64,000 nt of DNA from CAVTJL01 sp963735065 (GCA_963735065.1 CAVTJL010000001.1:1798001-1862000); one strand, 5' to 3'; positions 42,767 to 51,185 are shown, counted from the first letter of the stretch. The notes: a model not told the origin generated them from the sequence alone. Made by a program: numbers and translations.

Positions 42767-43966
42767 ATGCCAGCCGAGCGAAGTCGGGTCAGGATCTGGG
42801 CCCGCAGGGTGGGGATCGCCCTCGGTGCCTTGCTGGTGGTCTGCGCCGCGGGCGAGATCATGTTGCGCCTGGCTCCGGACGTCGGCGGCACGCAGAGCAT
42901 CCTCACGACCCAGCTGAGCACAGAGCAGTGGCACTATGTTCCCGACCGGGAGCTTGGCGCCATGGTAGCGCCCTTCGGTCACGACACCGTCCGGACACCT
43001 GCCTACACCTACCTCCAAGAGACCGATCATGCCGGCTTCACCAACCCGGAGCCCTGGCCGAGCCGGGTGGATGTCGCCGTGCTCGGCAATTCCCTGCTGG
43101 AGGGGCCGGGAGTGGGCCAGGAGGGGCAGTTCACGACCCTTCTCGAGCACGATCTGGGTGGTCGGAGCGTTCTCAATCTCGGCTTGCCGGGCGGCGGCAC
43201 CGCGCAGGAGCTGCGGGTCTATCAGCGGTTCGCCAAGGCTCTTCACCCGAAAGTCGTGATCGCGGCGCTCTGGGTTGTCTGGGACGTCGACAATTCGGAG
43301 GAGTTCGCGGCCTGGCTGCGGGAGAACAGGCCGGACCCGGACTTCACGCACTACCGATACACCTTCGGCTCGACCCACCAGAGCCATGATGAGGCGAGCT
43401 CGTCCGATGAAGGCCGGATCCTGAGCTGGCTGCGCGGCAAGCTTAGCGAATCCTACCTGCTACGTGCCGGCTATGGCCGCTTGAGATCGTTGCTCGATCG
43501 CAAGACCATTCCCGAGCGGTTCACCTTCCCGAACGGCGAGGACGTCTTGTTGTCGGTGAAGGATCAGCTGCGTCTCACCAAGGGGTTTGACCGGCCGGGG
43601 GCGCCGGACATCCGGGAGACCTTCTTCCGCCCGCTCGAGCAGCTGAAAAGCGAGGTCGAGGCGGACGGTGGCCGCTTCCTGATCCTCCTCGTGCCGAGCA
43701 AGGAGGAGATCTACGCCGCCAAGGACTTCCCCGCCGTCCTGCGCACGATCCAGGAGGTGAGGGCCGGGCTCGCGAAGAGAGAGCTCCCGGTCCTGGACCT
43801 CTACCCCGTCTTCCGCGAGCGCGGGCAGGAGCATTCGCCATTCTATCGGACCGACATGCACCTCGACCCGCTGGGCAACCAGATCATGGCCAACGCGGTG
43901 GCACAATGGATCGCCGACCAGCACCTCTTCGCGGCACCCGCCACGGCGGCGGCGCCGGCGCAATGA
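42767..43966 (+). CDS. Membrane-anchored SGNH/GDSL hydrolase-like protein
   Basis: A 399-residue protein with one N-terminal membrane helix (residues ~12-32). The SGNH blocks are AVLGNSLLEGPGV, where Gly-Asn-Ser supplies the nucleophile serine, and RTDMHLDPLGNQIMA with the D-x-x-H pair. The fold is used by esterases and by O-acetyltransferases acting on cell-surface polysaccharides. The periplasmic location fits polysaccharide modification, but no polysaccharide operon is adjacent. It stands alone between the TolC-like gene and an M19 dipeptidase. The substrate is unknown. Confidence 0.72.
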   Translation: MPAERSRVRIWARRVGIALGALLVVCAAGEIMLRLAPDVGGTQSILTTQLSTEQWHYVPDRELGAMVAPFGHDTVRTPAYTYLQETDHAGFTNPEPWPSRVDVAVLGNSLLEGPGVGQEGQFTTLLEHDLGGRSVLNLGLPGGGTAQELRVYQRFAKALHPKVVIAALWVVWDVDNSEEFAAWLRENRPDPDFTHYRYTFGSTHQSHDEASSSDEGRILSWLRGKLSESYLLRAGYGRLRSLLDRKTIPERFTFPNGEDVLLSVKDQLRLTKGFDRPGAPDIRETFFRPLEQLKSEVEADGGRFLILLVPSKEEIYAAKDFPAVLRTIQEVRAGLAKRELPVLDLYPVFRERGQEHSPFYRTDMHLDPLGNQIMANAVAQWIADQHLFAAPATAAAPAQ

Positions 43967-44094
43967 CCTTCGGCCGAGCCCGGCTCTCGAACGGGGGGCC
44001 AATGAGACGGTCCCGCCGCCGCATCGGCCGGCTCGACGCGGCCGACCTCGCCGTCTAGCCTTCCCCTCGACCACCGTCGAGGACCGCCAGCCAC

Positions 44095-45096
44095 ATGACC
44101 GCCGAGAGCACCGCCGCCGGGCTCCACGAGGACGCCCTGATCTGGGATTCCCACGCCTGCATGCCGCTTCATCCCGACGCGGACCTCACGGTCCTGAGGC
44201 GGCACCTCGCGGCCGGCGTCACCTTCGTCTCGATCAACATCGGCATGGACATGAACCCGCTGGAGCAGATCCTGCCGGTGATCGCGAGCTTCCGCGCCCA
44301 GCTCCGCGCGCATCCCGAGCTCTTCGTCCCCGTCGAAGGCGTCGCGGACGTACTGCGCGCCAAGACCGAGAAAAAGCTGGCGGTGGCGTTCGACCTCGAG
44401 GGCGGCGTGCCGCTCTGCGAGCGCCCCGAGATGGTTCTTCTGTTTCGGGACCTCGGCGTCCGGCAGATCCATCTCGCCTACAACCGCAACAACAGCATCG
44501 GCGGCGGCTGCTACGACGAGGACATTCCGCTCTCGCCGCTCGGCCTGCGCGTGGTCGAGGCGATCCATGCAGCGGGCATCCTGATGGACTGCTCGCACAC
44601 CGGCCACCGCACCAGCCTCGACATCATGGAGCTGGGCCTGGGCCCGGTGATCTTCAGCCACGCCAACCCGCGCGCCCTCAAGCACGACCAGCGCAACGTC
44701 ACCGACGAGCAGATAAAAGCCTGCGTCGCGACAGGCGGGCTCGTCTGCGTCAACGGCGTCGGCCGCTTCCTGACGGACCCCGCCGGCGGCACGGCCGCCA
44801 TCCTCGACTGCATCGACTACCTGGCCGACCGCATCGGGCCGGCGCGAATCGGCCTTGGCATCGACTACAGCTATCCGGCGAACGGGCTAGACGACAACCC
44901 GCCCGGCCTCGACCACGATTTCTGGTGGCCGCGCGAGCACGGCTATGGCGGCGGCATCAGCAACATCAAGATCGCGGCCCCCGAGCAGTTCCCCGAGATC
45001 ACCCTGGGCCTCCTCGCCCGCGGCTACGCCGAGCCCGACATCCGCGGCATCTTGGGCCTCAACATGCTGGAGCTGGCAAAGCGTGTGTGGAGGTGA
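44095..45096 (+). CDS. M19 family (renal-type) dipeptidase
   Basis: A 333-residue binuclear-zinc amidohydrolase without a signal peptide. Metal-ligand blocks are AFDLEGG (bridging glutamate), MDCSHTGHR, FSHANPRAL and GIDYS. The first motif, normally HxD, reads DSHACMP here, so the aspartate is replaced by cysteine. That may alter metal loading or reflect a known sub-branch. Family members cleave dipeptides, including D-amino-acid dipeptides. It is convergent with the TPR gene, with 9 bp between stops. The precise substrate is not determinable. Confidence 0.86.
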   Translation: MTAESTAAGLHEDALIWDSHACMPLHPDADLTVLRRHLAAGVTFVSINIGMDMNPLEQILPVIASFRAQLRAHPELFVPVEGVADVLRAKTEKKLAVAFDLEGGVPLCERPEMVLLFRDLGVRQIHLAYNRNNSIGGGCYDEDIPLSPLGLRVVEAIHAAGILMDCSHTGHRTSLDIMELGLGPVIFSHANPRALKHDQRNVTDEQIKACVATGGLVCVNGVGRFLTDPAGGTAAILDCIDYLADRIGPARIGLGIDYSYPANGLDDNPPGLDHDFWWPREHGYGGGISNIKIAAPEQFPEITLGLLARGYAEPDIRGILGLNMLELAKRVWR

Positions 45097-45105
45097 GGCG
45101 ACCTC

Positions 45106-45663
45106 TCACAGCGGCTCGCCCTTCAGCCTACGCTTCAGCATCGCGACCGCGTCCTTGGCACCCGACAGAAACGGATCGAGCGCCAGCGCCGCCTCGTAGG
45201 CCTTGATGGCCTCGGCCGGGCGGTTTTTCTCGGTCAGGATCAGCCCCATGCCCGAGAGCGCGCCGAAATGGCGCGGCTCCAGCGCCAGCGTCTGCTGGAT
45301 GTCGCGCATCGAGGCCACGTCGTCGCCCAGGAGCCAGTAGACCGTGGCCCGCTTGTTCCAGGCCTCGGCGAAGTCGGGTGCCCGGGCGATGAGCGCATTG
45401 AAGCTCTCGAGCGCCGTGCCGTAGTCGTGGTTGGCCATGGCGGTCGTGCCGACATCGAGCAGCTGGCTTGCCCGCTCGTCGTCGATCCGCATCCAGAGCG
45501 CCCAGATCTGTGCCTCGAGAAGCGCTGCCGAGCCCGGGTCCTCTGCGCGCTCGAGCGCGGCGAAGAGCACATCGAGGTGCGGGTCCTTTTGTGTCGCCGA
45601 CGCTGGCCCGTTCCAGGCAAGCGCCAACAGCACCAGGAGCAGACGGCAGCAGAGGTGCCTCAT
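45106..45663 (-). CDS. Secreted tetratricopeptide-repeat protein
   Basis: A 185-residue protein with a signal peptide (about residues 1-23, ending ASA) and three to four TPR units (LDVGTTAMANHDYGTALESF, AWNKRATVYWLLGD, ALSGMGLILTEKNRPAEA). Such small periplasmic TPR proteins act as assembly scaffolds. GGGAG is 8 nt before the ATG. It starts 35 bp after the nitrile hydratase-like alpha gene on the same strand and may be the last gene of that operon, although this type of TPR protein is also common elsewhere. Confidence 0.8.
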   Translation of the reverse strand: MRHLCCRLLLVLLALAWNGPASATQKDPHLDVLFAALERAEDPGSAALLEAQIWALWMRIDDERASQLLDVGTTAMANHDYGTALESFNALIARAPDFAEAWNKRATVYWLLGDDVASMRDIQQTLALEPRHFGALSGMGLILTEKNRPAEAIKAYEAALALDPFLSGAKDAVAMLKRRLKGEPL

Positions 45664-45698
45664 CCTTCCCGCTCCCGGACGGCCCACCGCCGAGGCGC

Positions 45699-46346
45699 CT
45701 ACGTGTGGGGTAGGGCCGTGCCGATCATGCAGTCGCGGGTGACGATGGAGGCCAGGCGCTCCTCGCTCCAGCCCTCGGTGCCGGCCGGCCGCATCGGCAA
45801 CACGAGATAGCGGAGATCGGCCGTGGAATCGTGCACCTCGACCCGCACATTGTCCGGCAGCTCGAGGCCGAACTCGGCGAGCACCGCCCGCGGCTCGCGC
45901 ACCGCGCGCGAGCGATAGGCGCGGGCCTTGTACCAGTCGGGCGGCAGCCCGATCAGCAGGCGCGGGTAGCAGGAGCAGAGCGTGCAGACGATGAGATTGT
46001 GAACGGTAGCCGTGTTCTCGACGGCGCGGATCGGGATGGTGCCGGCATCGAGGCCGAGCTCGCCTGCGGCCGCGTTCACGCTCTCGAGCAGCCGCCTCTT
46101 GAAGCCCGCGTCGACCCAGGCGCGCGCGATGACGCGCGCCCCGTCGGCCGGGCTCTTCGCATCGATGCTCTCGATCATGCGGCGCAGCTCGTCGCCCGTG
46201 ATCACGCCCTTCTGCATCAGCAGCTCGGCCACGGCCTCGGTCATCGCCATGTGGTGGGTGAGGGGCGCGTCCTCGATGTCGGGCTGCTTCGGGTGCGGCG
46301 CATGGTGATGATGCGCATGGTCGTGATGGGCGTGCGTGTCGCTCAT
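45699..46346 (-). CDS. Nitrile hydratase alpha / thiocyanate hydrolase gamma subunit (cobalt type)
   Basis: A 215-residue catalytic subunit. The metal-binding loop is VCTLCSCYPR with Cys121, Cys124 and Cys126; threonine after the first cysteine is the cobalt-type signature. Two of these cysteines are normally oxidised to sulfenic and sulfinic acids. The N-terminus is unusually His-rich (nine His in the first 18 residues). ATG 46346 was chosen because it overlaps the upstream stop by 4 nt. With the two small genes upstream, the set matches the three-subunit architecture of thiocyanate hydrolase (order scnB-scnA-scnC) or a split-beta nitrile hydratase. Confidence 0.88.
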   Translation of the reverse strand: MSDTHAHHDHAHHHHAPHPKQPDIEDAPLTHHMAMTEAVAELLMQKGVITGDELRRMIESIDAKSPADGARVIARAWVDAGFKRRLLESVNAAAGELGLDAGTIPIRAVENTATVHNLIVCTLCSCYPRLLIGLPPDWYKARAYRSRAVREPRAVLAEFGLELPDNVRVEVHDSTADLRYLVLPMRPAGTEGWSEERLASIVTRDCMIGTALPHT

Positions 46347-46645
46347 CGGGATGCCTCCAGGGCGGGCTCGAGCCAGGTCTCGTAGATGTCGGCGATGAGC
46401 GTGTCGTCGGCCGGGCCGGCATAGCCGGGCCACAGCTCGGCCTGCTCGAAGCGGACGCGGTAGAGCGGCACCGCCGGCACGTCGCGCTCGCCATAGGCCA
46501 GCCGCTCGGGATCGCCGAAGGCGCCCAGGATCTCGACCACGCGGCCCCGCTTGCCGCGCGTGAAATAAGGCGTCCGGACATGCCCGGGCGGGAAGAGCGC
46601 CTTGACCCGGACGGTCGCCGCCGGGGCGAACCGGGCGCCCGTCAC
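46343..46645 (-). CDS. Nitrile hydratase beta C-terminal domain / thiocyanate hydrolase alpha-like subunit
   Basis: A 100-residue protein equal to the SH3-like C-terminal half of nitrile hydratase beta: VRVKALFPPGHVRTPYFTRGK, GRVVEILGAFGDPERLA, and PLYRVRFEQAELWP. In canonical nitrile hydratase this is fused to the N-terminal half; here they are separate genes, as in thiocyanate hydrolase. The start is GTG overlapping the upstream stop (GTGA) and its own stop overlaps the next ATG (ATGA), so the three subunits are tightly coupled. Confidence 0.85.
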   Translation of the reverse strand: MTGARFAPAATVRVKALFPPGHVRTPYFTRGKRGRVVEILGAFGDPERLAYGERDVPAVPLYRVRFEQAELWPGYAGPADDTLIADIYETWLEPALEASR

Positions 46646-46965
46646 GGCTGCGGGCTCCCGTGGCGCTCCTGGGCGCGGGCCATCGCCTCGCCCAGCTCGT
46701 GCACGCCCAGGACGCGCTTCTCGAGCAGGTTGTTGGTGATCGAGGTGATCCAGCGCTCGTAGTAGGTCATCTCGTCATAGGCGCCGGGGCCGATCTCCTC
46801 GATGCCGCGGCGCAGCTCGTCGGTGGTGATGAGGCCTTTGGCGCTCAGCAGGCGGAGGATGGCGTCGACCTTCTTCTCCCAGGGCGCGTAGTCGTGCTCC
46901 TGGCGCTCGACGGACCCGGCCTCGAGCCCGCCCATGTCGTGATGCCGGCGCAGATGCGCGCTCAT
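46642..46965 (-). CDS. Nitrile hydratase beta N-terminal domain / thiocyanate hydrolase beta-like subunit
   Basis: A 107-residue protein with the beta-subunit N-terminal signature HHDMGGLEAG, then APWEKKVDAILRLLSAKG and a YYERWITSITNNLL helix. It corresponds to the helical N-terminal half of nitrile hydratase beta and to ScnB. An activator (P14K-like) of similar fold is a less likely reading because activators lack HDMGG. ATG 46965 is preceded by GAGGGAG and overlaps the DUF1275 stop (ATGA), placing it second in the operon. Confidence 0.85.
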   Translation of the reverse strand: MSAHLRRHHDMGGLEAGSVERQEHDYAPWEKKVDAILRLLSAKGLITTDELRRGIEEIGPGAYDEMTYYERWITSITNNLLEKRVLGVHELGEAMARAQERHGSPQP

Positions 46966-47660
46966 GGATCGCTCCCTCGCTGCGAAGCGGGCATCTTGCC
47001 TCCCCGCCCACCGCTGCTGCAAGCGCGACGCCAGCTGAGGAGCTCCAGCGCAGCCAGCGGAAGCAGCACGATGAGCGGCACCAGGAGCGGCCGCTCCATC
47101 ATCCGCACACCCAGAGCACCCAGCGCGGCACCAACCCCGTAGGCCAGCCAGGCGAGCGCGTAGGGCAGGACCGCCTCCCGCGGATCGCCTCCCTCCCCAG
47201 CTTGCCGCCTCGTCACGAGGTCGACGAGGCGGCGCGCCAGGCGGGCGAGCGTGGTGGTGACAACGACGCTCGGCAGATCGACCTCGCCGACGTGGACCCG
47301 CGCGCTCGCCTGGATACCCATGGCCAGAGCCAGCAAGGCGAGCTTGGCAAGCGTCGGCACCGGCACGACCACGAGTAGAGCCAGCAGCGCCGCCTCAAGG
47401 AGAAACAGGGGCGCCTGCGTCGGCCCGACGAGGCCGAGAGCGCGGCCGGCCAGCGCACCCACGAAGAAGGCGGCGATCGCGGCGCCGTGGGCTGCGATGG
47501 CGCCCGCGTCGCCCGTCGCCAGGGCTATTCCCAGCAGCACGGTGTTGCCGGTCATGTTGGCGGCGAAGATGGCGCCCAGCGTGAGATAGCCGACGGCATC
47601 GGCATAGCCCGCCATGCCGCAGAGAAGGGTCTCCTCGACCGGCTCGCGCAACGGTCCCAT
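46962..47660 (-). CDS. DUF1275 (YoaK) family membrane protein
   Basis: A 232-residue integral membrane protein with about six or seven hydrophobic helices and the family block GYADAVGYLTLGAIFAANMTGNTV, quoted here as GYADAVGYLTLG and ANMTGNTV. DUF1275 proteins are widespread and uncharacterised. Its stop codon overlaps the ATG of the beta-like nitrile hydratase gene by 4 nt, making it the first gene of that operon. A role in uptake of the substrate or of a needed metal is inferred from this coupling only. The start at 47660 has a weak ribosome site. Confidence 0.82.
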   Translation of the reverse strand: MGPLREPVEETLLCGMAGYADAVGYLTLGAIFAANMTGNTVLLGIALATGDAGAIAAHGAAIAAFFVGALAGRALGLVGPTQAPLFLLEAALLALLVVVPVPTLAKLALLALAMGIQASARVHVGEVDLPSVVVTTTLARLARRLVDLVTRRQAGEGGDPREAVLPYALAWLAYGVGAALGALGVRMMERPLLVPLIVLLPLAALELLSWRRACSSGGRGGKMPASQRGSDP

Positions 47661-47759
47661 CAGGTCGCTCGCCGGCCGCGCCTGGGTGGCCTTGACGTGC
47701 CCCGTTGGTTGGGCGCCTTTCCTCCAGAATGGCCAGCAACGGATCGAGGGAGGCCGATC

Positions 47760-48059
47760 ATGCGCATGATGCTGAAGCTCACCTTTCCGACGGAAACCGC
47801 CAACCGCGCCATCAAGGAAGGCTCGTTCCAAAAGGCCATGGAGACCACCATGGCGAGGCTGAAGCCCGAGGCGTCCTACTTCCTCGCCGATCAGGGCTGC
47901 CGGTGCGCCATGCTGTTCTTCGACCTGAAGGACCAGGCCGACATCCCCATCTTCATGGAGCCTTTGTTTGCGAGCCTCAACGCCGTCGTCGAGCTGCAGC
48001 CGGCGATGAACGCCGAGGACCTCAGGAACGGTCTGGCTGCTGTTGCGCAGGCGGCGTAG
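47760..48059 (+). CDS. Conserved small protein, unknown function
   Basis: A 99-residue soluble protein that I do not recognise. The pattern MRMMLKLTFPTETANRAIKEGSF, shortened to LKLTFPTETANRAIKEG, then FFLADQGCRC-like YFLADQGCRCAML, is consistent with a compact alpha/beta dimeric-barrel (ferredoxin-like) fold, with Cys47 and Cys49 close together. GAGGGAGG lies just before the ATG. It is divergent from the DUF1275 gene (about 100 bp) and 53 bp upstream of the DNA glycosylase gene. Confidence 0.65.
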   Translation: MRMMLKLTFPTETANRAIKEGSFQKAMETTMARLKPEASYFLADQGCRCAMLFFDLKDQADIPIFMEPLFASLNAVVELQPAMNAEDLRNGLAAVAQAA

Positions 48060-48112
48060 TGCTGGGGCTCGCTGCTCCGTCCTGCCGAAGGTCTCCGTAG
48101 ACAGGGAGAAAA

Positions 48113-49024
48113 ATGCCGGAGCTGCCGGACATCGAGCTCTATCTGGCCGCGCTGCGGCCACGCACCCTGGGCCGGGTGCTGCGTGGCGTGCGTCGGGCCA
48201 GCCCCTTCCTGCTGCGCACGGTCGAGCCGCCGATCGCCTCGGCCTCAGGCCGCAAGGTCGAGCGCTTCCGTCGCATCGGCAAGCGCATCGCCATCGGCCT
48301 CGAGGGCGATTTGTGGCTCGTGCTGCATCTGATGATCGCCGGGCGGCTGCAATGGCGCGAGCCGGAAGCACCCATCCCGCCGCGGCTTGGGCAGGCCGCG
48401 TTCGATCTCGAGAACGGCACGCTGCTGCTGACCGAGGCCGGCTCGAAGAAGCGCGCCTCGCTCCATGTCGTGGCGGGCGAGGCGGGTCTGGCGGCGCACG
48501 ATCCGGGCGGCCTCGAGCCGCTCGAGATCGACGAGGCGACGTTCGCGGAGCGGCTGCGCGCCGCCAACCACACGCTGAAGCGGGCGCTCACCGACCCGCG
48601 GCTGCTGGCCGGCATCGGCAACGCCTATTCCGACGAGATCCTGCATGCCGCCCGCCTGTCGCCCATCGCCATGACCCGGAAGCTCGACGAGGCCCAGATG
48701 GGCCGGCTCTTCGCGGCCACGGGCGCCACATTGCGCGACTGGACCCAGCGCCTGATCGCCGAGGCGGGCGATACGTGGCCCGCCAAGGTCACGGCCTTCC
48801 ATCCCGGCATGGCCGTCCACGGCCGCTACGGCAAGCCGTGCCCGGTCTGCGGCACGCCGGTCCAGCGCATCCGCTACGCCGACAACGAGACGAACTACTG
48901 CCCGCGCTGCCAGACGGAGGGCCGGGTCCTGGCCGACCGCAGCCTCTCGCGGCTGCTCAAGGCCGACTGGCCGCGAACGGTCGAGGAGCTGGAGCGGGCC
49001 GGGGCGACGCCTTCGCGCTCATGA
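48113..49024 (+). CDS. Fpg/Nei family DNA glycosylase
   Basis: A 303-residue base-excision repair enzyme. The N-terminal PELPDIELY provides the catalytic Pro and Glu after Met removal. The helix-two-turn-helix block is LLAGIGNAYSDEIL, and the C-terminal zinc finger has CPVCGTPVQRI and CPRCQTEGR. It removes oxidised purines or pyrimidines and nicks the abasic site. IELY replaces the usual EVE- of MutM, and a canonical mutM is usually separate, so this may be a Nei-like paralogue. Its last 6 bases overlap the convergent membrane-protein gene. Confidence 0.9.
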   Translation: MPELPDIELYLAALRPRTLGRVLRGVRRASPFLLRTVEPPIASASGRKVERFRRIGKRIAIGLEGDLWLVLHLMIAGRLQWREPEAPIPPRLGQAAFDLENGTLLLTEAGSKKRASLHVVAGEAGLAAHDPGGLEPLEIDEATFAERLRAANHTLKRALTDPRLLAGIGNAYSDEILHAARLSPIAMTRKLDEAQMGRLFAATGATLRDWTQRLIAEAGDTWPAKVTAFHPGMAVHGRYGKPCPVCGTPVQRIRYADNETNYCPRCQTEGRVLADRSLSRLLKADWPRTVEELERAGATPSRS

Positions 49025-49495
49025 CCTTCGGCTCTCGCGGCCGAGGAGCGCGAGACCGAGGCTGAAAAGGACGCCGGCACCGAGGCCCCAGGCGCCGTTG
49101 ACCAACAATCCCACCGCCATCCGTGACGGATGGAAACCGCCGCCCACCGGCATGCCCTTGAGCGGCAGGACGACGAGCCAGGCGACGAGCGAGAGGGCGA
49201 TGCCACCGAAGAGGAAGCTCGTGAGCCAATAGGCGGCGCCGCGGGGAAACCAGCGCTCGACATAGGCGAAGACGATGCCCCAGACGCCGCCCCAGAAGGA
49301 CGCGTCGATGACGGCCGGCACGCCGAAGGGCGGAACGGGGCGCATCCGATAGGGCCAGCCCTGGATCAGGCCGATGCCGTGCAGGAGCAGCACCATCACC
49401 TGATGGAACGCGGGCACCGCCAGGAATCCGGCGGCGAAGCCGATCAGCAGCCGGCTCGTCGGCGAGGTCGGGGCGGTGGCAGCTTGGAGGCTCAT
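49019..49495 (-). CDS. Hypothetical integral membrane protein
   Basis: A 158-residue protein with four predicted membrane helices (LLIGFAAGFLAVPAFHQVMVLL region, WGIVFAYVERW, FGGIALSLVAWLVVLPL and LLVNGAWGLGAGVLFSLGLAL, each quoted within limits). Similar small proteins are annotated only as membrane proteins; I do not recognise a function. ATG 49495 starts just before the first helix; the frame is open to 49552. It overlaps the DNA glycosylase 3' end by 6 bp and lies 66 bp after the AEC transporter on the same strand. Confidence 0.65.
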   Translation of the reverse strand: MSLQAATAPTSPTSRLLIGFAAGFLAVPAFHQVMVLLLHGIGLIQGWPYRMRPVPPFGVPAVIDASFWGGVWGIVFAYVERWFPRGAAYWLTSFLFGGIALSLVAWLVVLPLKGMPVGGGFHPSRMAVGLLVNGAWGLGAGVLFSLGLALLGRESRRS

Positions 49496-49561
49496 GGCGC
49501 GTGGCTCCGAAGGGGACGGCCATGACATAGAGCGTGCCGGGCGCACGACCATTGCGGCCGC

Positions 49562-50497
49562 TCAGGGTCCGATATGCCCAACCAGGCCCAGAGCCACGCC
49601 GACGGTCACGACCGAGAAGAGATTGGAGAGGAGGATGGCGCTGGCGCTCTCGGCCTCCGCCACCCCATAGCGCGTGGCGAACAGATAGACGTTGATCCCG
49701 GTCGGCAGCGACGCGGCCAGGATGGCGGTCTTGGCCCAGAGCGGCGGCACGTGGAACACGAAGAGCACGAGCACGGCCACGAGGGCTGGATGGATCAGGA
49801 GCTTCATCCCGACCATGCCGAGCGCGGGGCCCAGCGCACCGGCGATATGATAGCGCCGCAGCGATGCGCCCATCGCGAAGAGGGCGCCGGGGAACGCGGC
49901 GCGGCCGAGCAGCTCGCAGATCCGGTCGACGGGCACAGGGATCGTCAGGCCCAGCTCGTGGAACAGGAGGCCGCCCACCACGGCCATCAGGATGACGTTC
50001 GAGCCGAGCCCCTTGACGAGATTGAGGGGCACCCGCGACAGCCCGGCGCCGCCGCCCCGCCCGATCTCGATCAGGATCGTGACGAGGGTGAAGTAGATCG
50101 GGCTGTGGAAGGCGATGAGCAGGAAAAGCGGCACGCTCGCCTGGTGGCCCAGCGCCGTCACGATGAGCGGCACGCCCAGGAGCACCGTGTTGCTGTAGGC
50201 GGCGCCGAAGCCGAGGATCGTGCGCCGCTCGAGCGGGCCGCGGCCGATGACGAGAAGGCCCACGGCGAGCAGCACCCCGGTCGCCAGGTAGTAGGCGGCG
50301 AGGAAGCCCGCAGCCGAGAGGTCGGGCAGCTGGGTCGTCGCCATGGTCCGGAACAGCGTCACCGGCAGGGCGAACCAGAAGACGAAGACGGTGAGGCCGC
50401 GGGCGGCCGCCTCGTCGAAGATCTTGGTGAAGGTGGCGGCATAGCCGAACGCGACGACGCCGAAGACCGGCACGATGATGTCGAAGATGATGCCCAT
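49562..50497 (-). CDS. AEC family (auxin efflux carrier-like) transporter
   Basis: A 311-residue membrane protein with about ten hydrophobic helices arranged as an inverted repeat, starting with IIVPVFGVVAFGYAA and containing the proline-broken helix GINVYLFATRYG near residue 265 that crosses over in this fold. Bacterial AEC proteins move organic acids such as malate or malonate, and rarely auxin. No substrate-specific neighbour is present. It is divergent from queF, separated by 131 bp. Confidence 0.86.
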   Translation of the reverse strand: MGIIFDIIVPVFGVVAFGYAATFTKIFDEAAARGLTVFVFWFALPVTLFRTMATTQLPDLSAAGFLAAYYLATGVLLAVGLLVIGRGPLERRTILGFGAAYSNTVLLGVPLIVTALGHQASVPLFLLIAFHSPIYFTLVTILIEIGRGGGAGLSRVPLNLVKGLGSNVILMAVVGGLLFHELGLTIPVPVDRICELLGRAAFPGALFAMGASLRRYHIAGALGPALGMVGMKLLIHPALVAVLVLFVFHVPPLWAKTAILAASLPTGINVYLFATRYGVAEAESASAILLSNLFSVVTVGVALGLVGHIGP

Positions 50498-50628
50498 TCG
50501 TGTCCCACGCAGGCTGCCGGCCCGGCCGGTCTAGCCACAGCGTCGCGGGGTCACAAGCGCGAGGCCTCGACGGCAGGCGCATGGCTCCCTAGATCGGCCG
50601 GCATGTTTCATTCCGCCGGAGCGTTCTG

Positions 50629-51093
50629 ATGCAGGAGACCATCTATGGCGGGCTGGCCCAGCTCGGCGGCCCGACGCGCCTGCCGGCGAGCCCGGACGAG
50701 GCGGTGCTCGAGACGGTGCCCAACCCGCACCCGGGAACGCCCTACCTCGTGCGCTTCACCTGCCCCGAGTTCACGAGCCTCTGCCCGGTCACCGGCCAGC
50801 CCGACTTTGCGAGGCTGGTGATCGACTATGTCCCGAAGGACCGGCTGGTGGAGAGCAAGTCGCTCAAGCTCTTCCTCGTCTCTTTCCGCAACCACGGCGA
50901 CTTCCACGAGGCCTGCACGGTCAGCATCGCCAAGCGCCTCGAGGCCGCCGCCGCGCCCACCTGGATTCGCATCGGCGGCTATTGGTACCCGCGCGGCGGC
51001 ATTCCCATCGACGTCTTCTATCAGTCGGGAGAGGCGCCGGCCGGGGTCTGGATCCCCGATCAGGGGGTGGAGCCCTACAGCGCCCGCGGCTGA
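50629..51093 (+). CDS. queF: 7-cyano-7-deazaguanine (preQ0) reductase, QueF type I
   Basis: A 154-residue NADPH-dependent nitrile reductase forming preQ1 for queuosine tRNA modification. The nucleophile is Cys52 in SLCPVTGQPDF, with the catalytic aspartate at residue 59. The QueF motif ESKSLKLFLVSFRNHG and FHE (about 92-94) are present. The length fits the unimodular type I enzyme, a relative of GTP cyclohydrolase I. Other queuosine genes are not adjacent, but folE lies elsewhere in the window. No preQ1 riboswitch core was recognised upstream. Confidence 0.94.
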   Translation: MQETIYGGLAQLGGPTRLPASPDEAVLETVPNPHPGTPYLVRFTCPEFTSLCPVTGQPDFARLVIDYVPKDRLVESKSLKLFLVSFRNHGDFHEACTVSIAKRLEAAAAPTWIRIGGYWYPRGGIPIDVFYQSGEAPAGVWIPDQGVEPYSARG

Positions 51094-51185
51094 CCGGCCG
51101 CGCCCTTCACGCCGTGTTAAGAAGCACGCTCTAGGCTCGGTCCGGACGACGGCGATCCACGCCGTCCATGGCTCGGGAGAGAGCG

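Noticed and set aside
50498..50628. preQ1 riboswitch upstream of queF
   Set aside because: The spacer shows no preQ1-type hairpin with an A-rich pseudoknot tail.
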